A stretch of DNA of 15,773 nt, taken from the NCBI GenBank assembly GCA_002363095.1, contig DEWC01000022.1, positions 856 to 16,628 of the forward strand, given 5' to 3'. The notes beneath the pieces were generated by a model. That model was not told the origin of the DNA. It did no database searches and worked only from the letters and a program-made list of their open reading frames with translations. Below, in pieces: positions 6,233 through 13,767 of the stretch. The translations under genes and the position numbers were made by a program. Source of the DNA: Ruminococcaceae bacterium UBA3220 (GTDB lineage Bacteria > Bacillota > Clostridia > Oscillospirales > Acutalibacteraceae). Each line of letters opens with the position of its first letter. Position 1 is the stretch's first letter.

Positions 6233-6253
6233 ATATTCTTAAGGAGAATTATT

Positions 6254-7888
6254 ATGCCGATTACCGAAATTCTGGAAAAAAACGCTTCCCTCTACCCCGA
6301 AGATGTTGCTTTGGTTGAAATCAATCCGCGTTCAGATGAAAAAAAGAAGGTTACCTGGCGGGAGTATTCGCTCATTGAAACAAGCACGGTTGATTCCTTC
6401 CGCAGTGAAATAACATGGAGCGAATTTAACAAGCGTTCCAACAGAATAGCAAATTTTCTGCTCTCTCGCGGTATTAAAAAGGGCGACAAAGTAGCGATAC
6501 TTCTTATGAACTGTCTTGAATGGCTGCCGATTTATTTCGGTATTCTTAAAACGGGGGCGCTCGCCGTTCCGCTTAATTACCGCTACACCGCTGAGGAAAT
6601 AAAGTATTGTCTTAACAAAGCGGATTGTTCGGCAATTCTCTTCGGACCGGAATTTGTAGGACGAATGGAAGATATTGCCGAAAGAATACCTTTCATAAAA
6701 CTCTCGCTTTATGTCGGCGAGGACTGTCCGACGTTTGCCGAAAGTTACGACAAGTTAGTTACCTACTGTTCCTCAAAATCACCGGAAATTAAACTTACCG
6801 ATGATGACGAGGCAGCAATATACTTCTCTTCCGGAACGACCGGTTTCCCGAAAGCAATAGTCCATGCCCACAGAAGCCTTATGCATTCCTGCAAGGTTGA
6901 ACAAAATCACCACGGCCAGACAAAGGATGATGTTTTTCTTTGTATTCCGCCTCTTTATCACACCGGCGCAAAGATGCACTGGTTCGGAAGTTTCCTTGTC
7001 GGCGCGAAGTCGGTTTTGCTCAAAGGCGTTAAGCCCGAATGGATAATCAGAACCGTTTCCGAGGAACGATGCACCATCGTTTGGTTGCTTGTGCCCTGGG
7101 CGCAGGATATCCTTGACGCCATCGACCGCGGAGATATAAAACTCGAAGATTATCACCTGTCCCAGTGGAGGCTTATGCACATAGGCGCTCAGCCCGTTCC
7201 GCCTTCACTTATAAAGCGTTGGAAGTCCGTCTTCCCTAATCACGAGTATGACACTAACTACGGTTTGAGCGAATCCATAGGTCCCGGTTGCGTACACTTG
7301 GGGGTTGAGAACATTCACAAGGTAGGCGCGATAGGAAAAGCCGGCTACGGTTGGAAAACAAAAATCGTTGACGAGAACCGTAAAGAAGTTAAACGCGGTG
7401 ATGTCGGCGAGCTTGCCGTTTCGGGGCCGGGTGTTATGCTTCGTTATTATAACGACAAAAAATCAACCGACGAGGTTTTGGGGGACGGCTGGCTGTATAC
7501 CGGCGATATGGCTATGGAAGACGAGGACGGCTTTATCTTCCTTGTAGACCGCAAAAAAGATGTTGTAATTTCGGGCGGAGAAAACCTCTACCCCGTTGAA
7601 ATAGAAAACTTTATACGCAAGAACGACGCCGTTAAGGATGTTGCTGTAATCGGCGTTCCCGACCCGAGACTCGGCGAAGCCGCCGCCGCGATTATCGAAG
7701 TTAAAGAAGGCTTTACTTTAAGCGAAGAAGAAATTAAAGATTTTTGTATGGACCTTCCGAAATACAAGAGACCTCGCGTTTTCATTTTCGATGATATCCC
7801 GAGAAATCCGACCGGCAAAATCGAAAAGCCGAAACTTCGCGAAAAGTATTGCGGAAAAAGCCTTGTTGCAAAACAAATCGAAAAATAA
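6254..7888 (+). CDS. AMP-forming acyl-CoA synthetase (class I adenylate-forming enzyme)
   Basis: The 544-residue product activates a carboxylic acid with ATP and CoA. The P-loop-like motif SSGTTGFPK is at 192-200, then YGLSES, then GWLYTGDM and the hinge segment LVDRKKDVVISGGENLYP, and near the end PTGK with the adenylation lysine at 522. Length and motifs match the FadD/4-coumarate-CoA ligase group; the exact acid is not readable from sequence, but the neighbours suggest an aryl acid such as hydroxyphenylacetate or indoleacetate. The N-terminal 80 residues contain two similar VTWREY and ITWSEF segments around a short insert. The start is the ATG at 6254, which has AAGGAGA seven bases upstream; the frame is open further upstream but that would enter the terminator region. 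It is the first gene under the tyrosine T-box. Confidence 0.88.
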   Translation: MPITEILEKNASLYPEDVALVEINPRSDEKKKVTWREYSLIETSTVDSFRSEITWSEFNKRSNRIANFLLSRGIKKGDKVAILLMNCLEWLPIYFGILKTGALAVPLNYRYTAEEIKYCLNKADCSAILFGPEFVGRMEDIAERIPFIKLSLYVGEDCPTFAESYDKLVTYCSSKSPEIKLTDDDEAAIYFSSGTTGFPKAIVHAHRSLMHSCKVEQNHHGQTKDDVFLCIPPLYHTGAKMHWFGSFLVGAKSVLLKGVKPEWIIRTVSEERCTIVWLLVPWAQDILDAIDRGDIKLEDYHLSQWRLMHIGAQPVPPSLIKRWKSVFPNHEYDTNYGLSESIGPGCVHLGVENIHKVGAIGKAGYGWKTKIVDENRKEVKRGDVGELAVSGPGVMLRYYNDKKSTDEVLGDGWLYTGDMAMEDEDGFIFLVDRKKDVVISGGENLYPVEIENFIRKNDAVKDVAVIGVPDPRLGEAAAAIIEVKEGFTLSEEEIKDFCMDLPKYKRPRVFIFDDIPRNPTGKIEKPKLREKYCGKSLVAKQIEK

Positions 7889-7913
7889 TCCGATTATGAG
7901 AATGGAGAATACT

Positions 7914-9647
7914 ATGAAAAAACTGTTACTTGGAAATGCCGCCGTTGCGCGCGGAGCTTACGAAGCGGGTGTTCGTGTTGTTGCTTCCTACCCGGGCACA
8001 CCGAGCACCGAAATCACCGAATCAATTGTTGAGTATCCGGAAATTTACGCCGAATGGTCGCCTAACGAAAAGGTTGCCGCGGAGGTTGCAATCGGCGCTT
8101 CAATTGCAGGAGCAAGAAGTATGTCCTGTATGAAACATGTGGGGCTTAATGTTATGGCGGACCCTGTTTTCACTGCCGCTTATACCGGCGTTAACGCGGG
8201 GCTTGTATTTTGCGTTGCCGACGACCCCGGTATGCATTCATCGCAAAACGAACAGGATTCAAGACACTACGCGCGCGCCTCTAAAATTCCGATGCTCGAG
8301 CCCTCCGATTCGAGCGAATGCAAGGAGTTTACGAAACTTGCCTTCGATTTGAGTGAAAAATTTGATACACCTGTATTTTTAAGACTTTCAACACGAATAT
8401 CCCATTCCCAAAGTCTGGTTGAATTGAATGAGCGCGAGCATGACGAATTAAAGCCGTATGAGAAAAATCCGGCAAAATATGTTATGATGCCGGGTAACGC
8501 CATAAAACGCCATGTTGATGTTGAAAAAAGGTTAGAGGCTTTAAAAGAGTATTCCGAGAACGCCGAAATCAACAAGGCGGAGATTAATTCCGAGGACATC
8601 GGTGTTATCTGCGGCGGAACGACATACCTTTATGCCCACGAAGCTTTGGGTGAAAGTGTAAGTTATTTCAAAATCGGAATGATTTATCCCTTCCCCGACA
8701 AGGCGGTTATCGAGTTTGCAAAAAAACATAAAAAGGTTTTCGTAATTGAGGAACTCGACCCTGTTATTGAAACGCAGTGCAGAGCGCTCGGAATTGATGT
8801 TATCGGAAAAGAGCGCTTCACCCTTTTAGGCGAATATACGCCCGCGCTTATAAAAAAGGCGGTTTTGGGCGCAGAGATACCCGATGACAATTGTTTGGAA
8901 GAATCGCTCCCCGCCCGTCCGCCGGTTATGTGCGCCGGTTGTCCGCACAGAGGGACATTCTATGTTCTTAAAAAACTCGGACTTACCGTTTCGGGCGACA
9001 TCGGGTGCTACACCTTAGGCGCCGTACCTCCCCTTTCAAGTCTTGATACCACTATTTGTATGGGAGCCTCGGTAAGCGCCGCCCACGGTATGGCAAAGGC
9101 AAGAGGTATGGAATTCAACAAAAAGTTGGTTTCGGTTATCGGCGATTCAACCTTTATGCATTCGGGAATAACCGGTCTCACCGATATTGTTTACAACAAG
9201 GGCGCCAATACGGTTATTATTCTTGACAACTCGATTACCGGTATGACCGGGCATCAGGAAAATCCGACCACCGGCTACACCATCCGCGGAGAAGAGACAA
9301 AGCAGGTAAATCTCATTGCCCTTTGCAAATCGCTCGGCGTAGAACATGTTGTTGTCGCAGACCCGTTCGATATCAAGGAGTTTGAAAGGGTTGTAAAAGA
9401 GGAAACAAACCGCGAAGAACCGTCGGTTATCATCGCGCAAAGACCCTGCGCATTGCTTAAAAGGGTTAAGTATTCGGGACATTGCGTTATAGGTGAAAAC
9501 TGCAAAAACTGTAAGATGTGTATGAAACTCGGTTGCCCTGCCATTTCGGTCAAGGACGATAAGGTTGTAATTGATAAAACCCAGTGTAACGGTTGCGGAC
9601 TATGCGTAAATGTTTGTCCGTTCGGCGCTATAAGTAAGGAGGACTGA
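7914..9647 (+). CDS. iorA: Indolepyruvate:ferredoxin oxidoreductase, alpha subunit
   Basis: IorA with IorB interconverts arylpyruvates (indolepyruvate, phenylpyruvate, hydroxyphenylpyruvate) and aryl-acetyl-CoA plus CO2 using ferredoxin. The 577-residue product has the N-terminal pyrimidine-side domain beginning MKKLLLGNAAVARGAYEAG and SYPGTPSTEI (25-34), the thiamine diphosphate domain with CAGCPHRG and GDS at 410-412 followed by the LDNSITGMTG strand, and a C-terminal ferredoxin part with two [4Fe-4S] sets: Cys530, 533, 536, 541 and Cys558, 561, 564, 568. Length is normal. ATG at 7914 is chosen for GGAGA five bases upstream and the family N-terminus; two in-frame ATG codons at 7896 and 7902 are less likely. 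It is 25 bases after the ligase gene and four before iorB. Confidence 0.95.
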   Translation: MKKLLLGNAAVARGAYEAGVRVVASYPGTPSTEITESIVEYPEIYAEWSPNEKVAAEVAIGASIAGARSMSCMKHVGLNVMADPVFTAAYTGVNAGLVFCVADDPGMHSSQNEQDSRHYARASKIPMLEPSDSSECKEFTKLAFDLSEKFDTPVFLRLSTRISHSQSLVELNEREHDELKPYEKNPAKYVMMPGNAIKRHVDVEKRLEALKEYSENAEINKAEINSEDIGVICGGTTYLYAHEALGESVSYFKIGMIYPFPDKAVIEFAKKHKKVFVIEELDPVIETQCRALGIDVIGKERFTLLGEYTPALIKKAVLGAEIPDDNCLEESLPARPPVMCAGCPHRGTFYVLKKLGLTVSGDIGCYTLGAVPPLSSLDTTICMGASVSAAHGMAKARGMEFNKKLVSVIGDSTFMHSGITGLTDIVYNKGANTVIILDNSITGMTGHQENPTTGYTIRGEETKQVNLIALCKSLGVEHVVVADPFDIKEFERVVKEETNREEPSVIIAQRPCALLKRVKYSGHCVIGENCKNCKMCMKLGCPAISVKDDKVVIDKTQCNGCGLCVNVCPFGAISKED

Positions 9648-9651
9648 TTAT

Positions 9652-10218
9652 ATGGTTAAAAGTATTATGATTGTCGGCGTCGGAGGTCAGGGAACCCTTC
9701 TTGCCAGCCGAATTCTCGGCAATACGGTTATCCGCGAAGGATACGATGTTAAGGTATCCGAGGTTCACGGAATGAGCCAGCGCGGAGGCAGTGTTGTTAC
9801 CTATGTAAAGTACGGCGACAAGGTTTATTCCCCCACCATTGACAAGGGCGAAGCCGATTTAATTCTTGCGTTTGAAATATTAGAGGCCGCAAGGGCCCTC
9901 CCCTATCTTAAATCGAACGGTACGATGATAGCAAATACCGGGCAGATAAACCCGATGCCTGTTATTACGGGAGCGGCGGAGTATCCCGAAAATCTCGCCG
10001 GTAAACTTGAAAAAAAGACAAATCTTATTAAGCTTGACGCCCTGTCACTTGCCGAAAAGGCGGGAAATATTAAAACCGTCAATGTTGTTTTGATAGGCGT
10101 TCTTGCAAAAAACAGTGAAATTCCCTATGAAAAATGGGTTGAAACAATAAAAGAAACCGTTCCCGAAAAATTCCTCGATGTAAACTTAAAAGCATTTGAA
10201 ATAGGATATAATGTGTAG
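9652..10218 (+). CDS. iorB: Indolepyruvate:ferredoxin oxidoreductase, beta subunit
   Basis: The 188-residue product is the gamma-type domain of 2-oxoacid:ferredoxin oxidoreductases and forms the active complex with IorA. It shows the nucleotide-fold glycine motif IVGVGGQGTLLASRIL at the N-terminus and the conserved VSEVHGMSQRGGSV segment that contributes to the CoA side of the active site. Length is normal for a single-domain IorB. AAGGAGG (9636-9642) lies inside the last codons of iorA, and only four bases separate the genes, so the two subunits should be made in matched amounts. The gap to paaK is ten bases. Confidence 0.94.
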   Translation: MVKSIMIVGVGGQGTLLASRILGNTVIREGYDVKVSEVHGMSQRGGSVVTYVKYGDKVYSPTIDKGEADLILAFEILEAARALPYLKSNGTMIANTGQINPMPVITGAAEYPENLAGKLEKKTNLIKLDALSLAEKAGNIKTVNVVLIGVLAKNSEIPYEKWVETIKETVPEKFLDVNLKAFEIGYNV

Positions 10219-10228
10219 GTAAAGAATC

Positions 10229-11527
10229 ATGTGGAATGAAAAAATTGAAAGATTATCAAGAGAAGAGATAAGAAAACTTCAAAGCGAAAGACTTGTGGCT
10301 CAGGTAAAGAGAATGTATGAAAAGGTAGACCTTTTCCGCCAACGAATGGACGAAAAGGGACTCAAACCTTCCGATATCAGGGGTGTTGACGATTTACCGA
10401 AACTTCCTTTTTCCTACAAAAGCGATTTAAGGGATTTCTATCCTTACGGTCTTTTTGCCGAGCCGATGTCTAACATTGTCCGCGTTCACGCTTCATCAGG
10501 AACAACCGGCAAACAAATCGTTGTAGGCTATACCAAAAACGACCTTGAAATGTGGTCGGAGTGTATTGCGAGAATGCTTACCGAAATCGGTGCCGACAAG
10601 AATTCGTTTATCCAGGTATCCTACGGCTACGGTCTGTTTACGGGTGGTCTCGGCGCGCACGACGGCGCTTCTAAAATAGGCGCCACCGTTATCCCCATAT
10701 CCACGGGAAACACCAAGCGGCAAATTCAAACCATGATAGATTTCGGAACAACCGTCTTGTGTTGTACGCCCTCTTATGCCCTTTATTTAGGCGAAGAGAT
10801 TGAGGCGATGGGGGTTAAAGATAAACTCAAACTCAAAGCCGGTATTTTCGGTGCCGAGCCGTGGACCGAGGATATGCGAAAAGCCATTGAAGATAAACTT
10901 AATATAAAGGCTTATGATATCTACGGCCTCTCGGAGATTATGGGACCCGGCGTTGCCTGCGAATGCAAAGAGCAAGCGGGTATGCATGTATGGGAGGATA
11001 TGTTTATTCCCGAAATCATCGACCCCGACACCTGCGAGGTACTTCCCGAAGGCGAGAGCGGTGAACTTGTTTTCACAACCCTTACAAAAGAGGGATTTCC
11101 TCTTATTCGTTACCGCACAAGGGATATTTGCTCGCTGAATTACGAGCCCTGCAAATGCGGAAGGACCCATGTCCGTATGAGAAAGCCTTCCGGCAGAAGC
11201 GATGATATGCTTATAATCAGGGGCGTTAATGTCTTCCCCTCTCAAATTGAAGAGGTCCTCATTAAGGTCTCCGACGGTGATATTACACCTAACTATCAAA
11301 TTATCGTTGACCGCGTAAACAACAACGATACCCTTGATGTTAACGTTGAGATGAGCGAAACTATGTTTGAAGACGAAATTGAGGCGGTTGAGAAAATCGA
11401 GAAAAAAATAACAGATATGCTTCGCTCGACCCTCGGCATAGGCGCAAAGGTTCACCTTGTAAATCCCAAGTCGATAACCAGAAGCGAGGGCAAGGCAAAG
11501 AGGGTCATCGACAACCGCAAACTCTGA
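10229..11527 (+). CDS. paaK: Phenylacetate-CoA ligase (PaaK family)
   Basis: This 432-residue adenylate-forming enzyme joins CoA to phenylacetate or a related arylacetate. It begins with the family segment LSREEIRKLQSERL and LPFSYKSDLRDFYPYGLF, has the ATP-binding motif SSGTTGK at 89-95, then SYGYGLFTGGLG, YDIYGLSEIMGPGV and RYRTRDI, with a C-terminal domain ending in an RSEGKAKRV segment. Length equals typical anaerobic PaaK, and it is clearly distinct from the larger synthetase at the head of the operon. Beside iorAB it can either supply aryl-acetyl-CoA for reductive carboxylation or, running backwards, recover ATP from it. The tyrosine T-box favours the first reading. A CKCG cysteine pair lies in the middle of the C-terminal half, as in many anaerobic members. 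Confidence 0.93.
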   Translation: MWNEKIERLSREEIRKLQSERLVAQVKRMYEKVDLFRQRMDEKGLKPSDIRGVDDLPKLPFSYKSDLRDFYPYGLFAEPMSNIVRVHASSGTTGKQIVVGYTKNDLEMWSECIARMLTEIGADKNSFIQVSYGYGLFTGGLGAHDGASKIGATVIPISTGNTKRQIQTMIDFGTTVLCCTPSYALYLGEEIEAMGVKDKLKLKAGIFGAEPWTEDMRKAIEDKLNIKAYDIYGLSEIMGPGVACECKEQAGMHVWEDMFIPEIIDPDTCEVLPEGESGELVFTTLTKEGFPLIRYRTRDICSLNYEPCKCGRTHVRMRKPSGRSDDMLIIRGVNVFPSQIEEVLIKVSDGDITPNYQIIVDRVNNNDTLDVNVEMSETMFEDEIEAVEKIEKKITDMLRSTLGIGAKVHLVNPKSITRSEGKAKRVIDNRKL

Positions 11528-11543
11528 TAAAGGTGGTAAATCT

Positions 11544-11969
11544 ATGAATATCAAACAGTTATCTATTTTTGTTGAAAACAAGCCGGGGCGCGCCTATGCG
11601 ATTGCCGAGGCGCTCTCCGAAAACGGCATCAATTTATCCGCCCTATCTATTGCCGATACCTCTGAATACGGTATTATGAGGGTTATTGTTGACGACCCGG
11701 ACAAAGCGAAATCCATTCTGCAGAAAAGCGGTGTAATGGTTAAAATCACCAATGTTATCGCCATTCCGATGGACAACAATCCCGGCAGTCTTACCAAAAT
11801 CCTCAAAATCTTAACCGACGCCGATATATCGGTAAGATATATGTATGCCTTTGTAAACGAACATAAAGGCGGCGCGGTTTTGGTTACAAAAACGGGCAAT
11901 AACGATTTAGCGGTGGCTGAGCTCGAAAAATTCGGGATTTCTCCGCTCAACGAAGACAATCTTTTCTGA
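11544..11969 (+). CDS. Tandem ACT-domain protein
   Basis: The 141 residues hold two ACT domains and nothing else: about 4-66 (IFVENKPGRAYAIAEALSE and onwards) and about 71-135 (IPMDNNPGSLTKILKILTD and onwards). ACT domains bind amino acids and pass the signal to an enzyme or regulator. Stand-alone tandem ACT proteins are commonly found next to paaK and ior genes in anaerobes, so an aromatic amino acid or aryl acid ligand is a fair inference; no partner is proven. AAAGGTGG lies just upstream of the ATG, and the gap to paaK is 16 bases. The stop is one base before the next ATG, so this gene links the aromatic operon to the TPR gene in one transcript. Confidence 0.9.
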   Translation: MNIKQLSIFVENKPGRAYAIAEALSENGINLSALSIADTSEYGIMRVIVDDPDKAKSILQKSGVMVKITNVIAIPMDNNPGSLTKILKILTDADISVRYMYAFVNEHKGGAVLVTKTGNNDLAVAELEKFGISPLNEDNLF

Positions 11970-11970
11970 T

Positions 11971-12804
11971 ATGAGCGATATTATCAAAAAAGAGGATTAT
12001 GCGGAGCCTAATTGTCCGCTTTGCATCGAAAACCTGAAACGGGGCACCAATATTACCTCTATCCCCGTCTCGAGGGTTTTTGAAAAGCTCGACGAATACT
12101 TTTCAAAAAACGATTATATCGGCGCCGAAAGGCATTTGCTTTATTGGAAAAACGAAGCCGAACTCGGTTTCGACGAACGCGGAAAATTTTCGGTTCTTAA
12201 TGAACTTATGGGATTATACCGTAAAACGGGTCAAAAAGAAAAGGCGTTTTCGGCGGTGGACGATACTCTTAAAAACATAAAGGCGCTGCAAAACGAGGAA
12301 AGTGTTTCGGCGGCGACGGCATATCTTAATATGGCTACCGTTTTTAAGGCGTTCGGTGAGACGCAAAAATCGCTTGAACTATTTAAGAAAGCGACCGCCA
12401 TTTATGAAAACGAGTTAAAACCCGACGATGAGCGGCTCGGCGGACTTTATAATAATTTTGCGTTAACGCTTGTTGATTTAAATCAATACGAAAGCGCCCT
12501 TTCGCTTTATGAAAAAGCGCTCGGTGTTATGAAGAATGTCCCGTACGGCGAACTTGAAATGGCAATTACACATCTTAATATTGCTGATTTATACAACAAA
12601 AAAGACGGCGCGGAAAAGGCTGAAAAGGAGATAGAATTCAATCTTACCGAAGCCGAAAAACTGTTAGATACCGATAATGTCCCAAAAAACGGGTATTATG
12701 CTTTCGTCTGTGAAAAATGCGCTCCGTCCTTCTCATTTTACGGCAGATTCTTTTTTGCAAGCGAACTTCAAAAGAGAGCGAAGGAAATATATGAAAGGTC
12801 TTGA
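11971..12804 (+). CDS. TPR-repeat protein with two CxxC pairs, partner of DUF4037
   Basis: The 277-residue product has a short N-terminal segment with CPLC (Cys15, Cys18), a helical region (30-100), then three recognisable tetratricopeptide repeats at about 105-138, 147-180 and 188-222 (for example AYLNMATVFKAFGETQKSLE and LYNNFALTLVDLNQYESALS), and a conserved-looking end YYAFVCEKCAPSFSFYGRFF with Cys247 and Cys250. The two distant cysteine pairs could join to hold one zinc, which is speculation. No signal peptide or membrane segment is present, so it should be cytosolic. TPRs usually bind a partner protein, and the obvious candidate is the next gene product, whose start overlaps this gene by 14 bases. 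No exact function is known to me. It starts one base after the ACT gene stop, suggesting coupled translation. Confidence 0.8.
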   Translation: MSDIIKKEDYAEPNCPLCIENLKRGTNITSIPVSRVFEKLDEYFSKNDYIGAERHLLYWKNEAELGFDERGKFSVLNELMGLYRKTGQKEKAFSAVDDTLKNIKALQNEESVSAATAYLNMATVFKAFGETQKSLELFKKATAIYENELKPDDERLGGLYNNFALTLVDLNQYESALSLYEKALGVMKNVPYGELEMAITHLNIADLYNKKDGAEKAEKEIEFNLTEAEKLLDTDNVPKNGYYAFVCEKCAPSFSFYGRFFFASELQKRAKEIYERS

Positions 12805-13726
12805 AATTGCCGAAAAATATTTTAATGAATTCGGATATCCGATGCTGAAATCCGATTTCCCCGATTTGCTTCCTTTTTTATGCGTAGGGCTTGTCGGAAG
12901 CGGTTCGGAATGCTACGGATTTGATGACGAAATCTCAAAAGACCATGATTTCGAGCCGGGATTTTGCATATTTATACCGGGTGAGGATGTTATTGACCGC
13001 AAGACGGCGTTTAACCTTGAGCGAGCATACGCGAAATTGCCGAAAGAATTTATGGGACTTAAAAGGAGCCCCTTAAGCCCGGTGGGCGGAAGCAGGCACG
13101 GTGTTATACGAATTTCGGATTTCTATTTAGCAAAGCTCGGCAAAAATTTTGAAAACTTCACCGCCGACGATTGGTTTTTTGTTCCCGAATACTCGCTTTT
13201 TGAGGCAGTAAACGGAAAAGTCTTTTTTGACAACTACGGCGAATTCTCAAAAATAAGGAACGCGTTTTCCACCTTTCCAAACGATATTCGGCTTAAAAAA
13301 CTTGCCGGAAATCTCCTTTTGATGGGACAATCAGGACAGTATAATTATTCCCGTTGTTTGTCCCACGGCGAATCGGCGGCGGCGCAACTTGCCTTGTTTG
13401 ATTTTGTAAAATCGGGGCTTAATACGGTGTTTCTGATAAACGCTTCGTATATGCCATATTATAAATGGTCGTTTAAGGCTCTCAAAAACCTTGAAAAATT
13501 ATCCTCGCTTTCTGACAGTTTTGAATATCTTATTACATCCGATAATTCAGATTATAAACTAAAAACGCAAATAATCGAGGACATAGCCTCGATTATCGTA
13601 AATGAACTTATTAAACTTCAAATTATAGGTGATGGGATTTCGGAATTTGAGGGTATGGCGTATGCCGTTAATTCGAGCATAAAAGACCCTAACATCAGAA
13701 ACCTCAATATCCTTTACGGCGTTTAA
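12791..13726 (+). CDS. DUF4037 protein, putative nucleotidyltransferase fold
   Basis: The 311-residue product matches the DUF4037 family by its N-terminus (EIAEKYFNEFGYPML), GLVGSGSECYGFDDEISKDH, KLPKEFMGL, a QSGQYNYSRCLSHGESAAAQ segment and YMPYYKWSFKAL. Gly36-Ser37 followed by Asp51-His-Asp53 resembles the GS...DxD active site of the nucleotidyltransferase superfamily, and Asp110 in VIRISDFY is a candidate third acidic residue; this is my inference and no substrate is known. The ATG at 12791 has AAGGA six bases upstream and lies inside the end of the TPR gene, so the two are co-translated. The frame is open further upstream, but that part is only the shadow of the TPR gene. The stop codon is inside the left arm of the following terminator. 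Confidence 0.82.
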   Translation: MKGLEIAEKYFNEFGYPMLKSDFPDLLPFLCVGLVGSGSECYGFDDEISKDHDFEPGFCIFIPGEDVIDRKTAFNLERAYAKLPKEFMGLKRSPLSPVGGSRHGVIRISDFYLAKLGKNFENFTADDWFFVPEYSLFEAVNGKVFFDNYGEFSKIRNAFSTFPNDIRLKKLAGNLLLMGQSGQYNYSRCLSHGESAAAQLALFDFVKSGLNTVFLINASYMPYYKWSFKALKNLEKLSSLSDSFEYLITSDNSDYKLKTQIIEDIASIIVNELIKLQIIGDGISEFEGMAYAVNSSIKDPNIRNLNILYGV

Positions 13727-13767
13727 AGGACTCTTAAATGTATTGTTTAAGAGTCCTTTATTTTTTT
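13725..13767. terminator. Shared terminator between convergent operons
   Basis: A perfect 14-base stem, AAAGGACTCTTAAA (13725-13738) and TTTAAGAGTCCTTT (13746-13759), with a 7-base loop and ATTTTTTT behind it. It ends the plus-strand operon. The same hairpin serves the minus-strand operon, although the T run on that side is short. Both convergent stop codons fall within the arms (TAA at 13724-13726 on plus, 13749-13747 on minus). Confidence 0.9.

Noticed and set aside
6221..6253. Upstream extension of the acyl-CoA synthetase by 11 codons
   Set aside because: It would begin in the T tail of the T-box terminator without a ribosome site, while the ATG at 6254 has AAGGAGA at the right distance.
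10787..11581. 264-codon open frame on the minus strand opposite paaK
   Set aside because: It is antisense to a clear paaK and ACT gene, has no promoter or ribosome site, and the cysteine- and phenylalanine-rich product looks like the shadow of the real frame.
12677..12790. Upstream extension of the DUF4037 frame into the TPR gene
   Set aside because: The TPR frame here has family-like sequence (CEKCAPSFSFYG), and the ATG at 12791 has a ribosome site and gives the family N-terminus.
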